The notes under the pieces are model-generated. The model was not told where the DNA came from and searched no databases. It saw only the letters and a list, made by a program, of their open reading frames with translations. Made by a program: the position numbers and the translations under genes. Below, in pieces: positions 7,312 through 13,812 of a DNA stretch of 15,525 bases (positions within the stretch are counted from its first letter, which is position 1; every line of letters begins with the position of its first letter). The stretch is from DATGFK01 sp040007395. Lineage in GTDB: Bacteria > Chloroflexota > Anaerolineae > Aggregatilineales > UBA2796. The stretch lies in contig JBDTVG010000182.1 in the NCBI GenBank assembly GCA_040007395.1, positions 1-15,525 on the forward strand. Reading direction: 5' to 3'.

Positions 7312-7529
7312 TACGAAAAAATAGCTGCTAAAGAAACTTGAAGAGCAACAACTAAAAATAGATGAGTTAGAACAAGCGCTTAGTAAAGCTCTGAAGGATA
7401 ATACACTGCAAGCCGCCGACATCCAAGACAATAGAGAAACACATCGCCACATTAGTAGATTTAATTGACACTGCCGAGCGCGAAAAATGGTCGTACCAGT
7501 CCGAGTTGGAGAATCTGCGCGGCTATTAG
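7301..7529 (+). pseudogene. Broken coiled-coil gene coupled to the upstream small membrane protein
   Basis: An ATG at 7301 lies inside the 3' end of the preceding gene, ten bases after GAGGAG (7285-7290), so coupled translation is expected. The frame reads MLGNTKK, then TAG (7322-7324), then continues as a charged helix, LLKKLEEQQLKIDELEQALS and on, to about 7440. There the coding character moves to the next frame (+1), giving KTIEKHIATLVDLIDTAERE and then KWSYQSELENLRGY, with a stop at 7527-7529. One nonsense change and one single-base indel explain everything, so this is most simply a recently inactivated gene for a coiled-coil protein of about 75 residues. Readthrough and frameshifting are less likely alternatives. 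An intrinsic terminator follows at 7575. Confidence 0.6.
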
Positions 7530-7574
7530 CGTTTAGAGCGCATCTGCTGAGTTTACCCTCATTCTGATTCCTCG

Positions 7575-7600
7575 TCCCGCTCGCTGAAAGTGGGATTTTT
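7575..7600 (+). terminator. Intrinsic terminator after the coiled-coil module
   Basis: TCCCGCT (7575-7581) pairs with AGTGGGA (7589-7595) over seven positions (one G-U) around a seven-base loop, followed at once by TTTTT (7596-7600). It closes the plus-strand unit that starts near 7028. The rest of 7530-7722 shows no gene. Confidence 0.65.
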
Positions 7601-7722
7601 GTGCGACTTATCACCATCACTGCGATATGAAGCTTAATTGCCACATAGCGCTATTCCTACGGATCGCCCACGCCACAGGTTGCACTCTTGACACCGAACA
7701 AATGTTCATATAGTATGGGAGC

Positions 7723-7929
7723 TTGCACGAGTTATCGCAAAAGGCGTATGAGGCCATGAACATTGAGGAATTAAGACTGCTCTCCGCTTATGAAGCGTGG
7801 AACACCGCCGAAACCCGATCGCGCTATTTGGCGTTACGCTGTTTTTTCCTGACCGGGAACATCAGCCTTGCTCTGGCCTTCTACCGTCGGGCGTTCACTC
7901 TGGTCTTCGAGGAAGTCAAGATCGCCTAG
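7723..7929 (+). CDS. Doubtful small ORF overlapping the regulator gene
   Basis: A 68-codon frame starts with TTG at 7723; the first ATG is at 7756. Its first half reads like protein, ELSQKAYEAMNIEELRLLSA then YEAWNTAETRSRYLALR, a charged helical segment. Its last third runs antisense through the C-terminal coding part of the XRE regulator. There is no clear ribosome binding site before the TTG. It could be a remnant of a longer helical protein gene cut off at the regulator, a genuine small antisense-overlapping gene, or chance. No family is recognised. Confidence 0.2.
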   Translation: MHELSQKAYEAMNIEELRLLSAYEAWNTAETRSRYLALRCFFLTGNISLALAFYRRAFTLVFEEVKIA

Positions 7930-8232
7930 CAAGCGCTTGACCGAACGTGGGATTTTCCCGGCGCGGTACATTTTGAGCAGTGCTTGTTCGTCGGCGGGCA
8001 GGGAGTCTTCCTCGCGCCTTTCATGCGGCTGTTCGGTCAGACCCAACAGATAGTCCGCTGTGCAGCTTAAGGTCGTCGCCAACCGAGCGATAACATCCGA
8101 ACTCGGATCGACTTCCTCGCGCTCCCAGCGTGAATATTGCTGCGGCTTGACCTTCAACGCATCGGCGAGATCCTGTTGTGAAAGCCCTTTGCGTGCTCTA
8201 AGTTCTCTAAGCCGTGAGCCAAGTAGAGGCAT
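7834..8232 (-). CDS. XRE-family helix-turn-helix transcriptional regulator
   Basis: From the ATG at 8232 this is a 132-residue cytosolic DNA-binding protein. Residues about 5-64 form a Cro/C1-type HTH domain: LGSRLRELRARKGLSQQDLA, then ADALKVKPQQYSRWEREEVD, then IARLATTLSCTADYLLG. The recognition-helix SQQDLADALKVKPQQYSRWE and the ADYLLGL ending are typical of the family. The C-terminal 65 residues are charged and carry no recognised ligand or protease domain. A TTG at 8253 is in frame, but the ATG at 8232 has GGCGGG about seven bases upstream, and the TTG lies inside an operator-like repeat. Direct repeats and a palindrome at 8247-8294 suggest autoregulation. It follows the glycosyltransferase gene on the same strand after about 110 bases. 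Confidence 0.88.
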   Translation of the reverse strand: MPLLGSRLRELRARKGLSQQDLADALKVKPQQYSRWEREEVDPSSDVIARLATTLSCTADYLLGLTEQPHERREEDSLPADEQALLKMYRAGKIPRSVKRLLGDLDFLEDQSERPTVEGQSKADVPGQEKTA

Positions 8233-8246
8233 GGATTTACCCGCCT

Positions 8247-8275
8247 GAATCAATGCGAATCAATAAGCGAATCAA
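8247..8275. promoter_or_regulatory. Three direct repeats GAATCAA upstream of the XRE gene
   Basis: GAATCAA occurs at 8247-8253, 8257-8263 and 8269-8275. The copies start 10 and 12 bases apart, about one helical turn, so proteins bound to them would lie on one DNA face. They lie in the leader of the XRE regulator gene and are probable autoregulatory sites. Confidence 0.45.
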
Positions 8276-8276
8276 C

Positions 8277-8294
8277 AGTTAACATGAGCTAACT
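8277..8294. promoter_or_regulatory. Palindromic operator candidate of the XRE gene
   Basis: AGTTA (8277-8281) and TAACT (8290-8294) are perfect 5-bp arms in an 18-bp imperfect palindrome, with a further symmetric C/G pair inside. On the minus strand it overlaps a possible -10 (TAAAGT), set 17 bases after TTGTTG, so binding would repress the regulator's own promoter. That promoter is only weakly supported. Confidence 0.35.
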
Positions 8295-8341
8295 TTACAT
8301 CTGTTTAGCGCATTCAACAAGACCCGCCTGTACTACAACCG

Positions 8342-10207
8342 CTACGATGCTGCTGCAATGCTGAAAGTTCCCAGCGGCAACCGATCCCCTTGTGCGCCGA
8401 TGGTCATATTTTGAGCAGGCAGCCGTTCGCCTGTTTGCCACGCATAGACTACCGCCATCAGCGTATAGTGACCCGGTGGTAGCTTATCCAACACGATCTC
8501 GTTATCCTGACAAGCAAATTCGGTCACAGGCAATCCATAATCTTTCTGCGCGACAAGCTGTCCGTTGGCATCCTGAACTTGCAAGCCGATTGAATAGGTG
8601 TTAGCGGGAACATTTGCTTTGGCGGACGAACCGATCATCACGCTCAGGCTGTGTCCGGCGACCTGTGGTAAATCCACCAACAGGGTGAGATCAATGTCAG
8701 TGCCGAAATGCAGACGCACATTATGGGCAGGATCGGGCAGTGGTGCGTAGACACTGAGATTCAACAGCGGCGTTTCCGCATAGCGATTACACAAAATATG
8801 GGTGTTGACCAGCACCCGATCAAAGGCCGCCGAGTCGGTATCCTGGGACGGATCGTAGCCGACCCATAGGCGCTGTCGGGATTGCGTCAATTCATGCGCT
8901 CGCTGCTCATACGTGTCCGAGACAACAGGCCGTCCCGGTGCGCCAAGCATCAGATATTCACCGGGTAGATCCTGCGTGTAGTGGCCTAGCGAAGGGCGAT
9001 ACATATCGTATACGCCGGGATAGGGCAGCAGAAAAATAACCTTATCTTCTTTCTGCACATGCGGCGCAAGCGTCTGCGCGAACACATTCCAAGGCAACCG
9101 ATCCCACGAATTGTCGAATAGCTTGATAAACGCGGGATCGTAAGTATTCCACAGGCACGCGACGATCCACACGCTGAACAGCACGGCGGGACGCAGCCCA
9201 CTCCACGCCAACCGATCAATTCCCAGTGCGGCGATAAGCGCCAGTGCAGGCCACAATCCGAACAGGTAGCGGATATGCGCCACTACGCCCCACACCTGAT
9301 TGATCAATAAGCCGATTACCAGAAAGCCGATTGCCCAGAACCACGCCAAGCCGGTGATACGCTGGCGAAACCGCAGACTATACACTCCGACCACCGCCAG
9401 TAATGCGACGCTGCCATTGCTGAAAATATATAGGATGAACTGTGTCACGGTGCGCGAGTCTACGGCAATTGCACGGCGCACTTCCTGATGCAAATTGTTC
9501 TTCGCGGTGATGGCATAGGCCACCCCGAACCACGGCAAAAACAGTAGAAATGCTACACCCATCAAGAGGACGGGTCGCCACCAACGGCGATTCTTCGGCA
9601 CAAATAGCAAGTGATACGCCGCAATCGCTATCGCCGTAAACACTGAGAAATAATGAATATAAAATAGGCCAAGCATCCCGGCGAAAAACCAGATTGCTGC
9701 ATAACGTTCTGCATAGCGCTTGCGGTGTCCAGCAATAAGCTGCCAATAGCCCCATACCGTCAGAATCGTAAAAGCGACATACAGCGTATAGCCCCGCAGT
9801 TCACGCAGATACACGGTAAAGAATACCGACAAGCCAAGCGTCAACGCCGCCCCTAGACCGCCCAACGGCGAGATAGCGTCACGCCCCAATCGGTATATAC
9901 CCGCCACCGCCAGCAATCCCGCCGACAGCGACAGCATCCGCGAGGTGAATTCAGTCCAGCCGAGTACCGCATTCCATCCCGACAGGATCAGCGAGTAACC
10001 GGGCGCTTGCCAAGGATCTTCGTTCGCGACCCGATTCCATACCTCGGCAGGCGAAAGTGGGCCATAGCGTCCGACCCCGGCATCGTACAGCGACCAATAC
10101 TCGTCAAAACTGAGTGTGCGAGCGCTCATACCGCGCAGTCCGAGGAAAGTCACGAGCAGCAGCAGCCAGACCATCCATGACCAGTGGTAGCGTGGGGCGG
10201 TTAGCAT
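8342..10207 (-). CDS. GT39-like membrane glycosyltransferase with a C-terminal soluble domain
   Basis: This protein of about 621 residues is a multi-pass membrane glycosyltransferase of the GT-C fold, the group that moves sugars from polyprenyl-phosphate donors to acceptors outside the cytoplasmic membrane. Helix 1 (VWLLLLVTFLGLRG) leads into the first outer loop, which carries the acidic pair D35-E36 in SFDEYWSLYD, the usual catalytic/metal position. NEDPWQAPGYSLIL and LRELRGYTLYV fit the ArnT/GT39-like pattern. About ten membrane helices run to roughly residue 360. The remaining 260 residues are soluble, contain an APGRPVVSDTYEQR segment, and end in a beta-rich domain that reads like a secreted sandwich fold. 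The in-frame TTG at 10213 is possible, but the ATG at 10207 was preferred; neither has a strong ribosome binding site. Acceptor and sugar are unknown. Confidence 0.85.
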   Translation of the reverse strand: MLTAPRYHWSWMVWLLLLVTFLGLRGMSARTLSFDEYWSLYDAGVGRYGPLSPAEVWNRVANEDPWQAPGYSLILSGWNAVLGWTEFTSRMLSLSAGLLAVAGIYRLGRDAISPLGGLGAALTLGLSVFFTVYLRELRGYTLYVAFTILTVWGYWQLIAGHRKRYAERYAAIWFFAGMLGLFYIHYFSVFTAIAIAAYHLLFVPKNRRWWRPVLLMGVAFLLFLPWFGVAYAITAKNNLHQEVRRAIAVDSRTVTQFILYIFSNGSVALLAVVGVYSLRFRQRITGLAWFWAIGFLVIGLLINQVWGVVAHIRYLFGLWPALALIAALGIDRLAWSGLRPAVLFSVWIVACLWNTYDPAFIKLFDNSWDRLPWNVFAQTLAPHVQKEDKVIFLLPYPGVYDMYRPSLGHYTQDLPGEYLMLGAPGRPVVSDTYEQRAHELTQSRQRLWVGYDPSQDTDSAAFDRVLVNTHILCNRYAETPLLNLSVYAPLPDPAHNVRLHFGTDIDLTLLVDLPQVAGHSLSVMIGSSAKANVPANTYSIGLQVQDANGQLVAQKDYGLPVTEFACQDNEIVLDKLPPGHYTLMAVVYAWQTGERLPAQNMTIGAQGDRLPLGTFSIAAAS

Positions 10208-10314
10208 TGCCAAGCTATTCTGGAGGGTTCCATAAGATTCAGGTGCGTCGAAATAATAGCGATCAATCCTGTAGCGGTAAATTCAGGCTCGAAGGATAGC
10301 GCCGCCTCATTACC

Positions 10315-10342
10315 TTGTCAATTGCCGCATTCAACGGATAAT
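10315..10342 (+). promoter_or_regulatory. Sigma70-type promoter of the Bfd-like gene
   Basis: TTGTCA (10315-10320) and GATAAT (10337-10342) are 16 bases apart and match consensus at five of six positions each. Transcription would start near 10349, about 37 bases before the preferred ATG at 10386. Confidence 0.5.
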
Positions 10343-10385
10343 TTGGAGTCGGTCAGACTATTGCGATAAGTGTGTGAGTAGACTA

Positions 10386-10610
10386 ATGTTCACGATTGAT
10401 CGCTGCTACTGCGAACAAAAAACATTTGAGACACTGTTGGAAATTGCCCAGCGCGACGCTCTGGATTTGCGGCAATTGTCGCAGCAGGAGGGCTGCGGCA
10501 TACACTGCGGCTGGTGTGTGGCCTACTTGCGGCGCACGCTCCACAGTGGACAAACCGATTTCCACGAAACCTTCCCCAAAGAAGAGATCGACTCGCTAAT
10601 GGAATCGTGA
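10386..10610 (+). CDS. Bfd-like [2Fe-2S]-binding protein
   Basis: This 74-residue protein carries the four-cysteine signature of the bacterioferritin-associated ferredoxin fold: C7-x-C9 near the N-terminus, then 31 residues, then C41-x2-C44 in GCGIHCGWC. A fifth cysteine, C37, lies in the same loop. Such domains bind a [2Fe-2S] cluster and act as small electron carriers (for example in iron release from bacterioferritin) or as modules of larger oxidoreductases. The domain fills the whole protein, so it is a stand-alone carrier. An upstream in-frame GTG at 10374 would add four residues; ATG was preferred, but neither has a strong ribosome binding site. No bacterioferritin or oxidoreductase partner is in the window. 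It ends 20 bases before the convergent WD40 gene. Confidence 0.8.
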   Translation: MFTIDRCYCEQKTFETLLEIAQRDALDLRQLSQQEGCGIHCGWCVAYLRRTLHSGQTDFHETFPKEEIDSLMES

Positions 10611-10630
10611 CGTGATGGACGGGTTTGAGA

Positions 10631-12862
10631 CTAGGGCTGACCCCAAATAGTCAGGATGCCGCCCGCTACATGGGCGATTTTGGTGCTATCTGGACTCCAC
10701 TCAAAAGCGCTATTAGGAATATCCAGAGTATCCAATGTTTTCCCGGTGGTTGCTTCCAGAATCCGCGTTGGGCCGCCAATTGCCCAAACTGCCATGAGGC
10801 GGCTGTCAGGACTCCAGACCATAAAATCCACATTGCCGATAACCAGCAGGGGAGCGCCTGTGTTTGGATTCCAAGTACGCAGAGTCCTATCTAGGCTGGT
10901 CGTAGCAATGGTCTGAGTGTCAGGACTCCAGATGGTTGAATTGATAAAATTCGTGTGTCCCTGCAAAATTATTGGAGGTAATGTTTGTGTGGACATATTC
11001 AGCGGGTATATAGCCTCAATGAATACTTTGAATCGTCCGGGATCTTGAAGCGGATCACCACAACCGCCATCCCCACAATAACTGTCTTTTGAAGACCAAT
11101 TAGCACGAAATAGCATCTTGCCCGATTCGCCCCACTCATAGGATCGCCAACGTCGAATTCGTCCATCATCTAGTATTGGATCTCTGAGCGGTTTTGCGGT
11201 TTCAACGTCCCATATAGAAGGTACTGGGCCAACACAGCACGCATCGCTGAGAACTAACAATTTGGTGCCATCAGGGCTGAAACTTACCTCTGAAAGAATA
11301 GATGTCTTAAAATCAGTAAACACTGAAAATTTTTGGGAAGTTACATCCCACAAAATGACCTTACCGTGAAAAATAGGTGTTGCGAGATGCGTTCCGTCGT
11401 TACTCCATATCAAGGGCGATAAGATTGAGTTATCGCCGGGAAATGTCGCGACGTTTTGACCGGTTTCGGTGTTCCATAGATGAACGCTTACATCGTGGGC
11501 GACACCTCCTCCTATAGCTTCATCTATTTCGCTTGCTACCGCTAATAACTTACCATTGGGTTGCCAAGCGATTTGCACAATATCCACAGTACCTTTTAAG
11601 GTGAGACTTATCTGTTTGGTCTTAACATCCCAGATCCGTACATTACCAATCGTGTCCGCCACAGCGATTCTGTCGCCGTCAAAATTCCATGCTGTGACTT
11701 GACTTACCAGCGTATACTCCGCACGTTCATGCAATATCATACCGCTATCAGCATCCAAAATGCGTATCATATTATCGCGGTTCACTATCAGAAACCGACG
11801 GCTATCGGGACTCCACAAAAAGGATAAAACACTGCTATGGCTGGTAAAATAATGTGTACGCTTCCCTGTAGACGCATCCCATAAACTGACAAAGCCATCC
11901 GATAGCAGCCACTCAGTACCAAACCCAGCAATAGTTCGCCCATCAGGACTCCAATGAGTAATAGCCGCCATAGGGCTTTGATCAAAGGCAACCATTACTT
12001 TAAATGTTTTGGGATCAACCACCTGTATTCCCTGAAAAAAAGCCACCACCAATCGCTGCCTATCAGCACTGTAGGCCATATTCATTAGTCCGGGGTTTTC
12101 CAATTCGTTCAGAAGCTCACCATTTTGGGCATCCCAGCTTTGAAGTAAGGCAGAATCAGACAGTCCAGCCCTTCGCAGGATTTGGCTGCCATCAGGACTC
12201 CACACCAAATCTCCGCCGCTAGCACCATCCTTAGATTTAGCCTTTAACTGAAGTACGATTCGCCTTTGAGGTGAGGCGATCTGCCAGATCGAGGCGGTGT
12301 TGCCGCCCGGATCGAGCGCGACGACTTTGGTGTTGTCGGGACTCCACACGAATGTGTTTCTCTCCACAAATCGCTCAAATGCAAACAGCCGCCGATGGGT
12401 TTTGGCATCCCAGATGACCACTTGACCATTTTTCCACAGTCCAGCGATTTTGTTGCTGTCAGGACTCCACTTGATGTCGAGCAAGGTGCTAGCGGAATCG
12501 GGGAAAGTTTGTATGAGTTGGAGCGAGTTTGCATCAAGCAGTACGATTTTGTCAGCGCGTTTGCCCGCGATGAGATCGCCTTTCGGGCTAAAGCTGGCAA
12601 TCGTGAGATTCTCCAGATGGGCAACATCGCGCAGTTGATCGTCATAGAGCCATACGCCCGCTGCTGTATTGACGAGGATCTTCTCGCCAGAAGCCTGCCA
12701 GTCGATACTCGTAATCTCGCCCCGACCTAGCGTGAGCAGCGGTTGGTAATGGTGCGACGGTGCAGAGTCGGCTCTGGTCACGCTGGCTGGCAAGATTGAA
12801 AGCATAATCGCCAGCAACAAACTGCCCCATGCGGTGTTACGTAGTAGATAAGCGTTCACCAT
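10631..12862 (-). CDS. Exported WD40-repeat beta-propeller protein
   Basis: This 743-residue protein starts with a typical signal peptide: R8, hydrophobic core WGSLLLAIMLSILPA, and likely cleavage after A31 (TRA). The rest is built from WD40-like units whose cores read xxWSPDGxxIA..WD. Sixteen are counted, with cores starting near residues 55, 91, 132, 173, 221, 264, 304, 350, 392, 433, 486, 528, 577, 645, 683 and 722. That suits two seven- or eight-bladed propellers. No catalytic motif is visible, so a scaffold or binding role outside the membrane is inferred. Cysteines come in pairs (C542/C543 and C596/C601) in loops and may form disulfides. The ATG at 12862 follows GGGAGAG closely. At DNA level GGACTCCA recurs eight times, encoding WSP. 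Confidence 0.9.
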   Translation of the reverse strand: MVNAYLLRNTAWGSLLLAIMLSILPASVTRADSAPSHHYQPLLTLGRGEITSIDWQASGEKILVNTAAGVWLYDDQLRDVAHLENLTIASFSPKGDLIAGKRADKIVLLDANSLQLIQTFPDSASTLLDIKWSPDSNKIAGLWKNGQVVIWDAKTHRRLFAFERFVERNTFVWSPDNTKVVALDPGGNTASIWQIASPQRRIVLQLKAKSKDGASGGDLVWSPDGSQILRRAGLSDSALLQSWDAQNGELLNELENPGLMNMAYSADRQRLVVAFFQGIQVVDPKTFKVMVAFDQSPMAAITHWSPDGRTIAGFGTEWLLSDGFVSLWDASTGKRTHYFTSHSSVLSFLWSPDSRRFLIVNRDNMIRILDADSGMILHERAEYTLVSQVTAWNFDGDRIAVADTIGNVRIWDVKTKQISLTLKGTVDIVQIAWQPNGKLLAVASEIDEAIGGGVAHDVSVHLWNTETGQNVATFPGDNSILSPLIWSNDGTHLATPIFHGKVILWDVTSQKFSVFTDFKTSILSEVSFSPDGTKLLVLSDACCVGPVPSIWDVETAKPLRDPILDDGRIRRWRSYEWGESGKMLFRANWSSKDSYCGDGGCGDPLQDPGRFKVFIEAIYPLNMSTQTLPPIILQGHTNFINSTIWSPDTQTIATTSLDRTLRTWNPNTGAPLLVIGNVDFMVWSPDSRLMAVWAIGGPTRILEATTGKTLDTLDIPNSAFEWSPDSTKIAHVAGGILTIWGQP

Positions 12863-13069
12863 GACTCTCCCGTAGGCTGCATTACATAGGCCGTTAGTCC
12901 ACAGCGTACCATGTGCTGACTCGATAGCCTGTACGATCCTCCCTACGACTTGGCTACTTAGGACTAAAAAGGCTTAGTTTTGCGTTTGTCAGACCTCCCT
13001 ATTCCCGGTAGACTTCCTCTGTACGACATTGAACTTACTGCATCTTACAGGAAGGAGCAGTGAATAGAC
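12863..13069. other. Divergent intergenic region between the WD40 gene and the protease module
   Basis: The 207 bases must carry promoters for both directions, but no hexamer pair is convincing by eye. CTTAG occurs twice (near 12958 and 12972) around an A-rich spacer. AAGGAG at 13052-13057 is the ribosome binding site of the gene at 13070, twelve bases from its ATG, which is longer than usual. Confidence 0.4.
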
Positions 13070-13303
13070 ATGACTCTCTCCAATTTGCTGATTGAGTTGG
13101 ACAAACTAAATCGTAGTGAAAAACTGCGTGTGATCCAGCACCTTGCACACGATCTCGAAACGGAAGTCGCTGCCGAAGCACAGCAGTCTGGACTCACGCC
13201 GGGTGGTCACTATGAGGTTTGGTCTCCTCAGGATGGGGGTAAGGCAGTAGCGACATTACATAAACTGCTGCAAGATCACCAACAAACTAAAGATGCCGAA
13301 TAG
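13070..13303 (+). CDS. Small helical protein paired with a retropepsin-like protease
   Basis: This 77-residue soluble protein has a leucine-rich helical N-terminus (LSNLLIELDKLNRSEKLRVI, then QHLAHDLETE, residues 3-32), a short linker with PGGHYEVWSPQDG (44-57), and a C-terminal helix (AVATLHKLLQDH). The layout recalls antitoxin-like or adaptor-like small proteins found immediately upstream of single-domain retropepsin genes in cyanobacteria and Chloroflexota; that association is from memory and the function is unknown. The ATG at 13070 follows AAGGAG (13052-13057). The last 11 bases overlap the start of the protease gene, so the two proteins are almost surely co-translated and probably act together. 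Confidence 0.75.
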   Translation: MTLSNLLIELDKLNRSEKLRVIQHLAHDLETEVAAEAQQSGLTPGGHYEVWSPQDGGKAVATLHKLLQDHQQTKDAE

Positions 13304-13718
13304 CCAGCGTTTTCCATATACTGCTTTGAGGAATGCACTTGGTGAAGTCATTCCACGCCCAATGCTCACTGCCCAGCTTATTAATCGTGAGCAATCCATT
13401 AGTGTATCTGGGTTGGTCGATTCTGGCGCTGATGTGAATGTGCTACCGTATCGTTTAGGTGTTGCCCTCGGCTTAATTTGGGATGATCAGCGTTATACAA
13501 TTTATCTGACGGGGAATCTCGCGAACTTCGAGGCACGCGCTATTATTCTTTCCGTGCAGATAGGCGATTTACCACCAATTGATCTGGCGTTCGCATGGGT
13601 TAGCGCCGAACAAGTTCCACTCATTTTCGGACAAACCAATTTTTTTGAAACATTCGACGTATGTTTCTACCGTACAGAAGAATATTTTATAATTACCCCC
13701 AAGAATTTTACCTCGTGA
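13293..13718 (+). CDS. Retropepsin-like aspartic protease, single domain
   Basis: This 141-residue protein fits the clan AA aspartic protease fold. The active-site motif is VDSGADVNVLP with D43-S44-G45, and the second family landmark is PLIFGQTNFFETFDV (109-123), the hydrophobic-Gly plus NFF segment that packs against the active site. The size is that of one retropepsin monomer, so a homodimer would be needed to build the active site. There is no signal peptide or membrane segment, pointing to a cytosolic enzyme. Substrate is unknown; the small protein encoded just upstream, whose gene overlaps this one by 11 bases, is an obvious candidate for partner, inhibitor or substrate. The ATG at 13293 gives a sensible N-terminus and relies on coupling rather than a strong ribosome binding site. 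Confidence 0.85.
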   Translation: MPNSQRFPYTALRNALGEVIPRPMLTAQLINREQSISVSGLVDSGADVNVLPYRLGVALGLIWDDQRYTIYLTGNLANFEARAIILSVQIGDLPPIDLAFAWVSAEQVPLIFGQTNFFETFDVCFYRTEEYFIITPKNFTS

Positions 13719-13757
13719 AACTAAAGTTCTTATTGCACCCGCCAGTTGGCGATGAAG

Positions 13758-13764
13758 AAAGGAG
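13758..13764 (+). promoter_or_regulatory. Displaced ribosome binding site AAAGGAG
   Basis: This strong Shine-Dalgarno sequence is 48 bases before the ATG at 13813, far too distant if linear. Folding the hairpin at 13767-13804 removes 38 bases and leaves an effective spacing of 10, close to normal. No other start codon lies at a suitable distance. Confidence 0.45.
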
Positions 13765-13766
13765 AC

Positions 13767-13804
13767 GGCGCGGAACCCTTCACTTCGTGAAAAGGTTCCG
13801 CGCC
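13767..13804 (+). repeat. Long perfect hairpin between Shine-Dalgarno and start codon
   Basis: GGCGCGGAACC (13767-13777) and GGTTCCGCGCC (13794-13804) pair perfectly over 11 bases. Inside them TTCAC (13779-13783) and GTGAA (13787-13791) form five more pairs around a TTC loop. No T-run follows, so it is not a standard terminator. It lies two bases after AAAGGAG (13758-13764) and eight bases before the ATG at 13813. It could be a dispersed palindromic element of the genome. Confidence 0.75.
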
Positions 13805-13812
13805 AAAATTTG

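Noticed and set aside
7322..7324. Programmed frameshift at the A-run (7316-7321) before the TAG
   Set aside because: Slipping in either direction leads to a stop within a few codons, so frameshifting there does not restore the protein; only readthrough or mutation of the TAG would.
7060..7529. Phage spanin (Rz/Rz1-like) pair
   Set aside because: The overlapping layout and coiled coils are suggestive, but the second frame has no lipobox and no lysis or phage genes are nearby.
7216..7644. Minus-strand frame of 142 codons opposite the coiled-coil module
   Set aside because: Composition is dominated by Ser, Cys, Phe and Arg in low-complexity runs, as expected of the complement of a Lys/Glu/Gln-rich coiled coil; no ribosome binding site or domain.
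13767..13804. Rho-independent terminator of the protease gene
   Set aside because: The hairpin is strong but followed by AAAATTT, not by a T-run, and it lies between a ribosome binding site and a start codon.
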